Below, in pieces: positions 16,325-24,562 of a stretch of DNA of 37,934 nucleotides. Positions within the stretch are counted from its first letter, which is position 1, and every line of letters starts with the position of its first letter. Source of the stretch: Alicyclobacillus sendaiensis NBRC 100866. Lineage in GTDB: Bacteria; Bacillota; Bacilli; Alicyclobacillales; Alicyclobacillaceae. The translations under genes were made by a program, and so were the position numbers. The stretch lies in contig NZ_BCRQ01000026.1 in assembly GCF_001552675.1 (NCBI RefSeq), positions 1-37,934 of the forward strand. Direction: 5' to 3'. The notes beneath the pieces are model-generated. The model had not been told where the DNA came from. It saw nothing but the letters and a program-made list of their open reading frames with translations, and searched no databases.

Positions 16325-17455
16325 ATGGCCGTGGCTTTGCCAGAAGATGTCCGCGAGTTCCGCAACGGCGCGCAGCGCGCCATTCAGATTCATCGGCTGT
16401 TCCTCGCGCTCTTCCTGGCCGGGAACTTGCTCTTTGCGCCCGGTGAGTGGTGGCTGCATCGCGCCCATCTGCTCCCGTTTGCTTTGCGCGCTTGGGTGTT
16501 TGCGCCGCTCGCCATGTTCTGCATCCAGGGGATGGCGGAATGGAGCGCGCGCAAACATCCAGGCGTACGAGAAAATACCCTGATTGCGTCCGGGACGCTG
16601 CTCGCACTCGTGACCACCGCCGCGTATCCTGAGGCACAGCCCTTGCGTGCCGCGCTCCTGTTGCCCATTGTGACGTCCATTCTCCATCTTCAGGTGGAGA
16701 AGGTGTGGCTCGCGGGTACCGCGGCGTTTGCGGCAGAATTGGCGCTGACGCTGATGCCGTTGTCCAACCGCGCGAGCGCTGCAGTCATTTTTCAGTCGCT
16801 GGGGCAACTGGCGCTGTGGGGCTTGGTTCTGTTGTGGATGACGGCTGCATCTCACATTGTGTTGCGATTTGGCCTCCGAATCTGGAACGAACTGCGCGTG
16901 CAGACCCGCGCACAAACCGAACTTTGGGTTCGGCAGATTTTGTCGGAGAAAGAGGCCAAGACCGACGCGTTGACCGGCCTCTACAATCGCAAATCCTTCG
17001 ACGAATATCTCGACTTCGCGCTTCAAATCAGCGATGGCACGAATACGCCGCTGCACCTCGCCGTGATCGACATCGACAACTTCAAACAGATCAACGATCA
17101 GTTCGGACACCTGGTCGGCGACGAGATCCTTCGGCGCACGGCGCGGGCCATCCAACAGCACCTTGCGGCCGGCGACTTTCTCGCGCGGTACGGCGGTGAG
17201 GAGTTCGCCGTGATCATCCCGGAGATCAGCCACGAGCAGGCCGTCCAACATATGGAGAAGATCCGCGAGTACATCGCGAATGTTCATCACGTGGAACTCG
17301 ACGGACACCGCGCGACCGTGAGCATTGGCCTGTCCACGCATCGCCCTGGCGAAACCCGGGATGAACTCTTCGAACGAGCGGATCAGTGCCTGTACCGTGC
17401 CAAACAGACGGGCAAAAACAAGATCGTGGCCTGGGAATCGGCGATGTCGGGGTGA
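16325..17455 (+). CDS. Membrane-bound diguanylate cyclase (GGDEF)
   Basis: A 376-residue protein predicted to make cyclic di-GMP from two GTP. The first ~185 residues hold about six hydrophobic segments (for example RLFLALFLAGNLLF, RAALLLPIVTSILHL, LGQLALWGLVLLWM), probably a membrane sensor of unknown signal. A short linker helix (TRAQTELWVRQILSEKEAKT) leads to the cyclase domain. That domain starts at DALTGLYNRKSF, has DIDNFKQINDQFGHLVGDE, and the active-site GGEEF at residues 290-294. The inhibitory I-site RxxD is AAGD at 281-284, so its arginine is missing. The start ATG 16325 has only a weak ribosome site. No EAL partner is in the window. Confidence 0.9.
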   Translation: MAVALPEDVREFRNGAQRAIQIHRLFLALFLAGNLLFAPGEWWLHRAHLLPFALRAWVFAPLAMFCIQGMAEWSARKHPGVRENTLIASGTLLALVTTAAYPEAQPLRAALLLPIVTSILHLQVEKVWLAGTAAFAAELALTLMPLSNRASAAVIFQSLGQLALWGLVLLWMTAASHIVLRFGLRIWNELRVQTRAQTELWVRQILSEKEAKTDALTGLYNRKSFDEYLDFALQISDGTNTPLHLAVIDIDNFKQINDQFGHLVGDEILRRTARAIQQHLAAGDFLARYGGEEFAVIIPEISHEQAVQHMEKIREYIANVHHVELDGHRATVSIGLSTHRPGETRDELFERADQCLYRAKQTGKNKIVAWESAMSG

Positions 17456-17469
17456 ATGTGTGAAGAGCA

Positions 17470-17501
17470 GAGGGCCGGAAGGATGGACAAATCCAGCCCT
17501 C
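17470..17501. terminator. Weak hairpin between GGDEF gene and glcA
   Basis: GAGGGC (17470-17475) and GCCCTC (17496-17501) form a six-pair stem with a 20-base loop between convergent stops. No T-run follows; low confidence. Confidence 0.25.
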
Positions 17502-17508
17502 AAGTTCC

Positions 17509-19848
17509 TCACAGACGGATGGAGAACGATATGCCTTCTACGCGAGCCTCCCGTATCTCATGGGACGTAAACAAGCGAACCACACTTTCCTGACTTCCAC
17601 CCTCCCCTGATCCTTCGACAAGGTGGCATTCAATCTGTGTTCCGTCCGCTGTGGCGAGGACCTGCAGCACGCGGTCACAGTAGGCGCCGTCCTCATAGTT
17701 GAACGTCTCGCCGTCGTCCTCGTAGCATCGCCCCGAAGCGTGACCGTTGGCGTCCATAAAGATCTCCCATCCGAGTTGCGTCTGTCTCGGATTTTCCATG
17801 AGATTCACGGGAATCACGCTACCTGCCCGGATGTAAAGCGGGATGCGGTCGAGAGACGCGTGCGTCAAGATGTACTGGCGCCCTTGGTATCGCTCGCGTG
17901 TTTCGTAATCGATCCATTCCCCTTCCGGCAAGTACACCATTCTACGGGTCATACCCGGCTTGAGGATAGGAGCCACGAGCAGGTCCGAACCCACGAGGAA
18001 CTGATCATCGATGTGATGCGTGTTGGGATCGTCAGGGTACTCCAAGACTAACGGCCGCATCATGGGCAAGCCGGTCTCGTGGGCTTCCCGCACGAGCGTG
18101 TACAGATAGGGCAGGAACCGATAACGAAGGTGTATCGCACGTCGGATGGCGGCCTCGAACTTGGGGCCGAATGACCAAGGTTCTTGTCGGTGCGTTCCCA
18201 TAGCACTGTGATTTCGAAAGAACGGGAAGAACGCGCCCATTTGTGTCCAACGCGCGAGCAGCTCACCGGAAGCATGATGGGCAAAACCACCCACATCTGG
18301 GCCGCTTAACGGAACACCGGACATCCCCATGTTGAGCACCATCGGTATGGCCATCGCCATATGCTCCCAAAAACTCCGATTGTCGCCTGTCCATACCGCG
18401 GCGTATCGTTGAATGCCGCTGTAGCCAGCGCGCGTGAGCACAAACGGTCGCTTGCCATCCAACTGCGCCTTCAGTCCTTGATAGGTGGCCTCAGCCATCC
18501 AGAAACCATACAGATTGTGAACCTCGCCGTGCGTGTGCAGTCGCCCGTCTCCCCGGTGGACCACGTTCACGTCCATGGTCTTTGTCTCATTGAACACGGC
18601 CGGCTCGTTCATGTCGTTCCATATGCCTTCTATGCCCATCTGGGTATACGTTCGGTGCCAACGACCCCACCACGCCCTCACGTCCCCTGACGCGAAGTCG
18701 GGAAAGGCACTCAATCCGGGCCACACCTCGCCAAGATAGACCTGACCCTCAGCGGTTTGGCAGAAGTGGTTGTGAGCAAGTCCATCCATGTAGACCGGAT
18801 ATTCCGGGTCCTGTTTCACCCCCGGATCCACGATGGGGACCACGCGCACCCCAAGCTTCTTCAGCTCGTGACACATCCGCGCCGGATCAGGGAATCGCCG
18901 TTCATCAAAGGTGAACACCCGATAGCCGTCCATATAGTGGATGTCCAGGTAAATAGCATCCAAAGGAATGTCTCTGGCTACAAACGTTTGCGCAACAGAG
19001 AGTACCTCGCTCTGGGTCTCGTATGAGTAGCGAGACTGATGATAGCCGAGCGCCCATTTAGGTGGCATAGGCATACGCCCCGTGAGCTTCGTGTAACGCC
19101 GAATGACATCCTTTAAGGACGACCCAAAAATGAAATAGACGTCTAACCCTCCTCGATCTGTCGAGATTTCGACGTCAGGATACCTGCTTCGGAAGTCAAA
19201 GCGAGATAGTCCTGGATGATCGACAAAGACGCCAACGGCGGTTCCTCCTTGCATCCGCAAGAAGAACGGGATCGACAGATAGAGGGCCTCCATCTCGGGC
19301 ACGTGCGGCGCGTAGACGTCGGAGTTCCACATGGTATACGCCTCATGCCGTTTGTCAAGAGGACCAGGTTTTTCGCCAAGGCCGTAGAACCGAGCGTCTT
19401 CGAGCGAAGCGAATGCCAATGCGCCACCTTTTTTACGCTTGTACCACGTGATGCCCTCGACGGCCGTTTCGAAGCCGGTATGGCGAATACGCCATGTTCC
19501 ATCATCTTGGTCGATTTGAATTCGCCACCCAGCATCACATTCGAGCAGCACGTGCGTTTCCGCTTGAGTCATTCTCCAGGGATACCGCTGGGTGATTTCC
19601 TCTACAACGGCGGGGCTCGTCGTCGGCCACTCCCCAACGGTCTTGCAATACGCGACGCGCAAAACACTATCGTCGACTGCGGCCACACCCACAGCTACTC
19701 CGGCGTCATACACAATCGCCGCCCCGCCGTCGCGGTCCACGTCAAAACGGCGAGGTCGCCCGAGATAAACCCAGTCATCCGGCGTCGATGTCTGCGCATC
19801 CGGGCGGATCGCTTCACTGGTCGTGAGATCCGTCTGTTCGTGAATCAT
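17509..19848 (-). CDS. glcA: Alpha-glucosidase, GH31
   Basis: A 779-residue cytoplasmic glycoside hydrolase of family 31 that releases glucose from maltose and maltodextrins. The catalytic nucleophile lies in GIWNDMNEPAVF (Asp412) and the acid/base in WTGDNRSFWEH (Asp489). FYGLGEKPGPLDKR and YLDIHYMDGYRVFTFD are further family motifs. No signal peptide is present, so it works on imported sugar. The start is ATG 19848, with GAGGGG seven bases upstream; two earlier starts (19872, 19863) lack such a site. Its start lies 35 bases inside the end of cdaA, and it closes the maltodextrin cluster. A CAAACGTTTG palindrome at 18981-18990 is within the coding frame. Confidence 0.95.
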   Translation of the reverse strand: MIHEQTDLTTSEAIRPDAQTSTPDDWVYLGRPRRFDVDRDGGAAIVYDAGVAVGVAAVDDSVLRVAYCKTVGEWPTTSPAVVEEITQRYPWRMTQAETHVLLECDAGWRIQIDQDDGTWRIRHTGFETAVEGITWYKRKKGGALAFASLEDARFYGLGEKPGPLDKRHEAYTMWNSDVYAPHVPEMEALYLSIPFFLRMQGGTAVGVFVDHPGLSRFDFRSRYPDVEISTDRGGLDVYFIFGSSLKDVIRRYTKLTGRMPMPPKWALGYHQSRYSYETQSEVLSVAQTFVARDIPLDAIYLDIHYMDGYRVFTFDERRFPDPARMCHELKKLGVRVVPIVDPGVKQDPEYPVYMDGLAHNHFCQTAEGQVYLGEVWPGLSAFPDFASGDVRAWWGRWHRTYTQMGIEGIWNDMNEPAVFNETKTMDVNVVHRGDGRLHTHGEVHNLYGFWMAEATYQGLKAQLDGKRPFVLTRAGYSGIQRYAAVWTGDNRSFWEHMAMAIPMVLNMGMSGVPLSGPDVGGFAHHASGELLARWTQMGAFFPFFRNHSAMGTHRQEPWSFGPKFEAAIRRAIHLRYRFLPYLYTLVREAHETGLPMMRPLVLEYPDDPNTHHIDDQFLVGSDLLVAPILKPGMTRRMVYLPEGEWIDYETRERYQGRQYILTHASLDRIPLYIRAGSVIPVNLMENPRQTQLGWEIFMDANGHASGRCYEDDGETFNYEDGAYCDRVLQVLATADGTQIECHLVEGSGEGGSQESVVRLFTSHEIREARVEGISFSIRL

Positions 19849-21547
19849 ATCTACACCCCTCATGTGAATCACATTCCCATATCAGGACCGTCCGGTCCTC
19901 GCCGGTTCGTGACGGAACATCCCAAGCGAAGAGTGGAGAGTCCTTCCCGATACCTAAGGCGCGACGTTTGCCAAGCGCAACATGAAGATGCGAGCCGGTG
20001 CCACCGTGGCGCACATAGTGCAGCACACCAGGCTTCACATCGAGAATCTCCATCCTATCTCCTGCGAGCGCAGGATGCGTTCGCTTGAGCCATGCGAGTT
20101 GCCGGATGGCTTCGCGTAGGTGGCGCTTCCATAGGTTCGCGTCCCACGGCATACCCCTTCGGCAATCTGGATCGGCGCCACCTTCCATGCCAATTTCGTC
20201 CCCGTAGTAGACCATGGGAATACCAGGCAGCGTGAACAGCATGGCAAAGGCCAGTACGACCGAGGGGACATGGCCGCGGGCTCGCGTGAGAACGCGTTCA
20301 GTATCATGGCTGCCCAACAGATTCCACATTGCCCGCCATGCCGCACGTGGATATTGGAGGTATAGCCGTACCCAGCCTTCTGCGAAAGCGAGCTCATCCA
20401 TAGACTCGTCGACCGCATATCGCAGGACAAGCTCTCGAAGCGGATAATTCATGACGCCGTCAAATGCGTTGCCCGTCAGCCAGGGAAGACTGTCATGCCA
20501 TATTTCGCCTATCAGCAAGATGTCCTGCTTCAAAGCACGTAGTTCGGAACGCAACCGCGGCCAGAACTGGGGATCGATTTCATTGGCGACGTCAAAACGC
20601 CATCCGTCGATATCGCACTCGAGAACATAATGTTTGGCCACGTTCAGAAAGTACGCCTGAGCAGAAGGCTCGGCCAAATTCAGTTTGGGCATATCTCGGA
20701 GGCCCGACGCAAAGGTCTCGTAATTGACGGATTCCACATCGACGTGGTCTCCGTGCACGAAGAACCAGGACCAATAGGGAGACGCCTTGCCGCGAGCCCT
20801 CACGTCTCGAAACGGCGCGAAGAGGAACCCTGAATGATTGAACACTGCGTCGAGCACCACGTGAATCCCAAGGCGATGAGCCTCTTTGACGAGCAGCTTC
20901 AGATCGTCGAGCGTGCCAAAGGCGGGATCCACAGAAAAATAGTCCTGCGTATCGTATTTGTGGTTGGAAGGAGCTTGAAAGATGGGCGTGAGATATACGA
21001 GATTGACGCCGAGATCGCTCAGATAAGCAAGTTTCTCAACAATGCCTCGCAGGTTCCCGCCAAATACGCTCTTTGGAGCCGGGCGCGCGTCCCAAGGATC
21101 CGTCGGACGAACCAGCAGGGGTTCACCCATGGCAAACCGGTCAGGGAATATTTGATAGGCCACTGCATGCCCCACCCAATCCGGGACGGTGAGAACCTGG
21201 GACGGGTGAATATAAGGATAGTGAAATGGCTGAACCGCATCCAAAGCATGAGCGAGCCCACCCTCACCTAGGTACACGACGCAACCGCTGGGGGACAACA
21301 CTTCAAACGCGTATTTCAGCCTGCGTGTTGGAACGGCCACTTCACAGGTGAACCAGTCAAACGCCCCGTCCGATCCGTACCGGCAAGCTTCGCATGAGTC
21401 CTGAAAGTGAGGTTCATACCGATCTCCAAAGTGCACGCGCACCCTCAACACCGGCGTGCATCGCGCCACACGCAAGGCAAGCACGATGGTGGAGGAATTG
21501 AGCGGGTACGCGTCCACCGCCCAACGATGTTGCCACACGAGTTCCAT
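19814..21547 (-). CDS. cdaA: Cyclomaltodextrinase / neopullulanase, GH13
   Basis: A 577-residue cytoplasmic enzyme that hydrolyses cyclodextrins, maltodextrins and possibly pullulan. The N-terminal ~120 residues form the extra beta domain of this subfamily. Then come VAYQIFPDRFAMG, region I DAVFNHSG (His238), MPKLNLAEP (the neopullulanase-specific fifth region), region II DGWRFDVANE (nucleophile Asp319), region III LIGEIWHD (Glu348), and region IV GSHDTER (His414, Asp415). All canonical residues are kept. The ATG 21547 has GGGAGGG about eight bases upstream. It sits between malR and glcA. The lack of a signal peptide fits intracellular use of imported dextrins. Confidence 0.95.
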   Translation of the reverse strand: MELVWQHRWAVDAYPLNSSTIVLALRVARCTPVLRVRVHFGDRYEPHFQDSCEACRYGSDGAFDWFTCEVAVPTRRLKYAFEVLSPSGCVVYLGEGGLAHALDAVQPFHYPYIHPSQVLTVPDWVGHAVAYQIFPDRFAMGEPLLVRPTDPWDARPAPKSVFGGNLRGIVEKLAYLSDLGVNLVYLTPIFQAPSNHKYDTQDYFSVDPAFGTLDDLKLLVKEAHRLGIHVVLDAVFNHSGFLFAPFRDVRARGKASPYWSWFFVHGDHVDVESVNYETFASGLRDMPKLNLAEPSAQAYFLNVAKHYVLECDIDGWRFDVANEIDPQFWPRLRSELRALKQDILLIGEIWHDSLPWLTGNAFDGVMNYPLRELVLRYAVDESMDELAFAEGWVRLYLQYPRAAWRAMWNLLGSHDTERVLTRARGHVPSVVLAFAMLFTLPGIPMVYYGDEIGMEGGADPDCRRGMPWDANLWKRHLREAIRQLAWLKRTHPALAGDRMEILDVKPGVLHYVRHGGTGSHLHVALGKRRALGIGKDSPLFAWDVPSRTGEDRTVLIWECDSHEGCRYDSRTDGSHDQ

Positions 21548-21571
21548 GGGGACCCTCCCGGGACGACGGTT

Positions 21572-22600
21572 CTAGGTCGTCATGGTGCCAATTGGCTTTG
21601 CGCCGCAGGAATACCGAATGACCAGTTCATGATGGACGGTGACATGCCGTTGTAGAGGTTTGCCTTGTGCAATCTCCTCCAGCAAAAGTTCGGCCGACCG
21701 CACACCCAACTCATGCATGTGAACCCGGACACTGGTCAGTGCGGGATGGGCGAGCTCCGCCAATCGAATGTCGTTAAATCCGACAATGGCGAGATCGCCG
21801 GGTACCTCGAAACCCAGTTCATGAGCTGCACGCATGCCACCGAATGCCAACACGTCGTCTGCACAGAGAACCGCGCTCGGGCGGTCTGGGATGGCGAGCA
21901 AGCGCATCATGCCGAGGTAACCGCCTTGCTCGAGAAAAAAGCTGGAGACCTCAAGCCGCGGATCAGGTTCCACCCCGTGGTCCAACAAGGCCTGCCGGTA
22001 GCCCGCGACGCGATCGATGGTCACGACCAAGTCGGAAGCGCCACCCAAAAACCCAATTCGGCGATGCCCCAGATTCAGCAAGTGGACTGTCGCATCATAA
22101 GCAGCTCGCCGGTTGTCATTATTCACCCAACTGATAGGCGACGGGTCCGCAGGGCGACCGAGAAGGACAGCGGGACAGCGCAACTTCGCGACCTCGTGCA
22201 GGACGGGATCGCTCTTCCGCGTGCCTATCAGAAGAACACCGTCCACACGCCTACCCCGTATCATGTGATCCAAGGTTTCGATCTCGCCCCGCGAAGAGGT
22301 GGAGAGAACCGTGTCCACGCCACGTTGCCGGGCCACCTCTGCCACACCCGCCATCCATTCCGAGAAGAAGGGGTTCACGAAAAACTCTTGTGCTGAGGGC
22401 GGAATGAGAATGCCAATGGCCCCCGTAGAGTTCGTCACCAGACCGCGTGCAAACGCGTTTGGATGGTAATTCAGTTGTTCAAGAGCAGCTCGAACCCTTC
22501 GCTTGGTCTCCTCAGAGATGCGAGGCGAGTTAGCAAGCACGCGAGACACCGTGGACGGCGACACGTTTGCAAGGCGTGCGACGTCTTTGATCGTGGCCAC
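21572..22600 (-). CDS. malR: LacI-family regulator of the maltodextrin cluster
   Basis: A 342-residue repressor. The N-terminal helix-turn-helix is ATIKDVARLANVSPSTVSRV, followed by the hinge NYHPNAFARGL. The remainder is the periplasmic-binding-like sensor domain (GILIPPSAQEFFVNPFF, GVLLIGTRKSD, PSAVLCADDVLAFGGMRAA, VGFNDIRLAELAHPALTSV), presumably binding maltose or a maltodextrin. The likely targets are the 16-bp palindromes with a CAAACGTTTG core at malE and amyA, since LacI-family proteins bind such sites. GTG 22600 has GGAGG eight bases upstream. It is co-transcribed with malEFG, so it is probably autoregulated through the malE promoter. A global CcpA is a less likely identity because of the cluster context. 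Confidence 0.92.
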   Translation of the reverse strand: MATIKDVARLANVSPSTVSRVLANSPRISEETKRRVRAALEQLNYHPNAFARGLVTNSTGAIGILIPPSAQEFFVNPFFSEWMAGVAEVARQRGVDTVLSTSSRGEIETLDHMIRGRRVDGVLLIGTRKSDPVLHEVAKLRCPAVLLGRPADPSPISWVNNDNRRAAYDATVHLLNLGHRRIGFLGGASDLVVTIDRVAGYRQALLDHGVEPDPRLEVSSFFLEQGGYLGMMRLLAIPDRPSAVLCADDVLAFGGMRAAHELGFEVPGDLAIVGFNDIRLAELAHPALTSVRVHMHELGVRSAELLLEEIAQGKPLQRHVTVHHELVIRYSCGAKPIGTMTT

Positions 22601-22625
22601 GGCGAACGCCTCCTTCCAGCAAACA

Positions 22626-23531
22626 TCAACCTTTTACCGATCCCGCCACCAGCCCTTTCGTCAGATATCGCTGTGCGATGGCAAACACGATGGCAAGAGG
22701 CACAGCCGACAACAGCGCAGCGGCAGCAAACTCTCCCCAGTTTTTCGCGAACTGCCCGCTGATCAAATTGTACATGCCCACACCCAGCGTGTAATTCCAA
22801 GGTGACTGGAGAATGGTACCCGCGAACATGTACTCGCTGAAGATGCCGACCAGTGTCAGAAAGAAAATCACGACCATCATCGGAGTGGACAACGGCAATG
22901 TCACGTGGATGAATCTCTTCCAGGTGGTCGCGCCATCAATGACGGCCGCCTCGTCCAACTCCCTCGGCACAGAATCCATGTACCCTTTCAAGAGCCAGAT
23001 GTTAAATGCACTCGTTCCGAGCATCACGAGGATGTACGAACCCAACATGTCGATCATGTTCAACTTCGCGAGCGCCGTATAGAAGGCCGCGATCGCCAAG
23101 ATATTGGGAAACATCTGGAGGAGGAGCAAGGTCATGAGACCGTATTTCCTCCCGTAGAATCTGAGCTTGGAAAACGCAAAAGCGGACATCGCCGTGATGA
23201 ACGATTGTGCTACTGCGACCACCACGCCGACCAGCAAACTGTTGCGAACCCATGCCCAGAATTGCCCGCCTTGAAACAGAGTTTTGTAGTTCACAAGGGA
23301 AGCATTCGCAGGGAACAACGAAAACGAAATGTATGAATTTGAAGGGTTAAACGACGCGATCACGACAAACCACATCGGGAGCAAAACCATGACGATGATG
23401 CACCAAATGACGACGCGGGACGCCCAGAGAACGACTCGCTCTCCCGGTTGCATCGAGCGCCGGCGGCGTGTGCGAGATGCAGGAAGACGTTCGGATGTCA
23501 GTGATGAGATACGGTCCGTCGACGTCGCCAT
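22626..23531 (-). CDS. malG: Maltodextrin ABC transporter permease
   Basis: A 301-residue inner-membrane permease with six hydrophobic segments, the first at about residues 33-60. The EAA loop that docks the ATPase is ELDEAAVIDGATTWKRFIHV, and the tail ends KGLVAGSVKG as in MalG proteins. It pairs with MalF to form the channel fed by MalE. The ATG 23531 overlaps the malF stop (TGATG), with AAGGAGGT nine bases before it; a GTG three bases earlier is equally placed. The N-terminal ~30 residues are basic and Arg-rich (RTRRRRS), an inside anchor. No ATPase gene accompanies it in this window. Confidence 0.94.
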   Translation of the reverse strand: MATSTDRISSLTSERLPASRTRRRRSMQPGERVVLWASRVVIWCIIVMVLLPMWFVVIASFNPSNSYISFSLFPANASLVNYKTLFQGGQFWAWVRNSLLVGVVVAVAQSFITAMSAFAFSKLRFYGRKYGLMTLLLLQMFPNILAIAAFYTALAKLNMIDMLGSYILVMLGTSAFNIWLLKGYMDSVPRELDEAAVIDGATTWKRFIHVTLPLSTPMMVVIFFLTLVGIFSEYMFAGTILQSPWNYTLGVGMYNLISGQFAKNWGEFAAAALLSAVPLAIVFAIAQRYLTKGLVAGSVKG

Positions 23532-24496
23532 CACGCATCGACCTCCTTAAACGCTCCGGTGTATCGCATCTGTACCCAGCTGATGAGAGCTACGAGAATG
23601 AAGAGCAGGACCGAGATCGTCGCGCCTAAATCATAGCGATTGAAGGTCAGCGTCATCTTGTAGGCAGCAGTTGCCAAAATATCCGTCTCACCTAGGAACG
23701 GATTGTTCGAATTGGGCGGCCCTCCGCCGGTCAAGAGATACGATGCGTTAAAGTTATTAAAGTTGAACGAAAAAGAAGGTATTAAGAGCGGCAGTGAGAT
23801 GCGCCAAACCGAGGGCATGGTCACGTACCGGAACACTTGCCACCAGTTGGCTCCGTCAATTTCCGCGGCCTCATATTGGTCCGTCGGGATCGATTGCAGA
23901 GCACCTAAACACACGATCATCATGTAAGGGAAACCGGCCCAGACGTTGACCATGATCACCGCAACCCTTGCCCACAACGCACTCGTGAGCCAGGGAATGG
24001 GCGGTAGGCCGAAGACGCCGTGCAGAAGTGCATTGATTTGACCGTACTGATCATTTAACAGACCTTGCCATGCGAGCATGGAAATCAGGTTCGGAACCGC
24101 CCACGGCACGATGAGCAGGGTGCGATAGAGTGTGCGCTCCTTCATGTGCTTGTTGTTGAGAAGGACGGCCAAGAACAGTCCGACAAGGTACGCGAGCACC
24201 GTCGTGCAGAGTGCATATACCAAGGTCCAAATGAACGTCGGCAAGAACAGATTCGACAATGGATCGTGCGGATTTAAGAGTTCCTCATAATTCTTCAGAC
24301 CGATAAACTGATACGACAGAAAGTGCATTTGATTGAAATTCGTAAAGGAGATGTAGATAGTATAGAAAATCGGAAGAATGCTCAACACGCAGATGGTGAC
24401 GAGCGCGGGAGACAAATATCCATAAGCTATCCAATCCACGCGCCGCTTCGCGCGCTGCCGGCTATGAGACCTTCTGATCTCCATGACGGTGGCCAT
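23531..24496 (-). CDS. malF: Maltodextrin ABC transporter permease
   Basis: A 321-residue inner-membrane permease with six to seven hydrophobic segments (first at ALVTICVLSILPIFYTIYIS). The EAA motif is YEAAEIDGANWWQVFRYVTMP, and the preceding QSIPTDQ is typical of the family. It lacks the long periplasmic P2 loop of enteric MalF, as usual in Gram-positive forms. The start ATG 24496 has GGGGGG about eight bases upstream; the earlier in-frame start at 24532 falls in the hairpin between malE and malF. It overlaps malG by one base. Confidence 0.94.
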   Translation of the reverse strand: MATVMEIRRSHSRQRAKRRVDWIAYGYLSPALVTICVLSILPIFYTIYISFTNFNQMHFLSYQFIGLKNYEELLNPHDPLSNLFLPTFIWTLVYALCTTVLAYLVGLFLAVLLNNKHMKERTLYRTLLIVPWAVPNLISMLAWQGLLNDQYGQINALLHGVFGLPPIPWLTSALWARVAVIMVNVWAGFPYMMIVCLGALQSIPTDQYEAAEIDGANWWQVFRYVTMPSVWRISLPLLIPSFSFNFNNFNASYLLTGGGPPNSNNPFLGETDILATAAYKMTLTFNRYDLGATISVLLFILVALISWVQMRYTGAFKEVDA

Positions 24497-24520
24497 AGGC
24501 TTACCCCCCTCGTAAGGAAA

Positions 24521-24543
24521 GGAGCCAGCCACAGGCCGGCTCC
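24521..24543 (-). promoter_or_regulatory. Intercistronic hairpin between malE and malF
   Basis: GGAGCC-A-GCC (24521-24530), loop ACA and GGC-C-GGCTCC (24534-24543) form a ten-base stem with one mismatch. On the minus strand it is followed by TTTCCTTACG. Such stems after binding-protein genes commonly protect the upstream message or thin out downstream transcription, so that MalE is made in excess of the permeases. The role here is inferred. Confidence 0.65.
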
Positions 24544-24562
24544 CACCTGCGCACCGATGATA

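Noticed and set aside
15152-17512. A 786-codon open frame on the minus strand opposite the asparaginase and GGDEF genes
   Set aside because: Long stop-free antisense frames are expected in GC-rich DNA. The translated protein is full of His/Arg/Glu mixtures without motifs, while both plus-strand genes have intact catalytic motifs.
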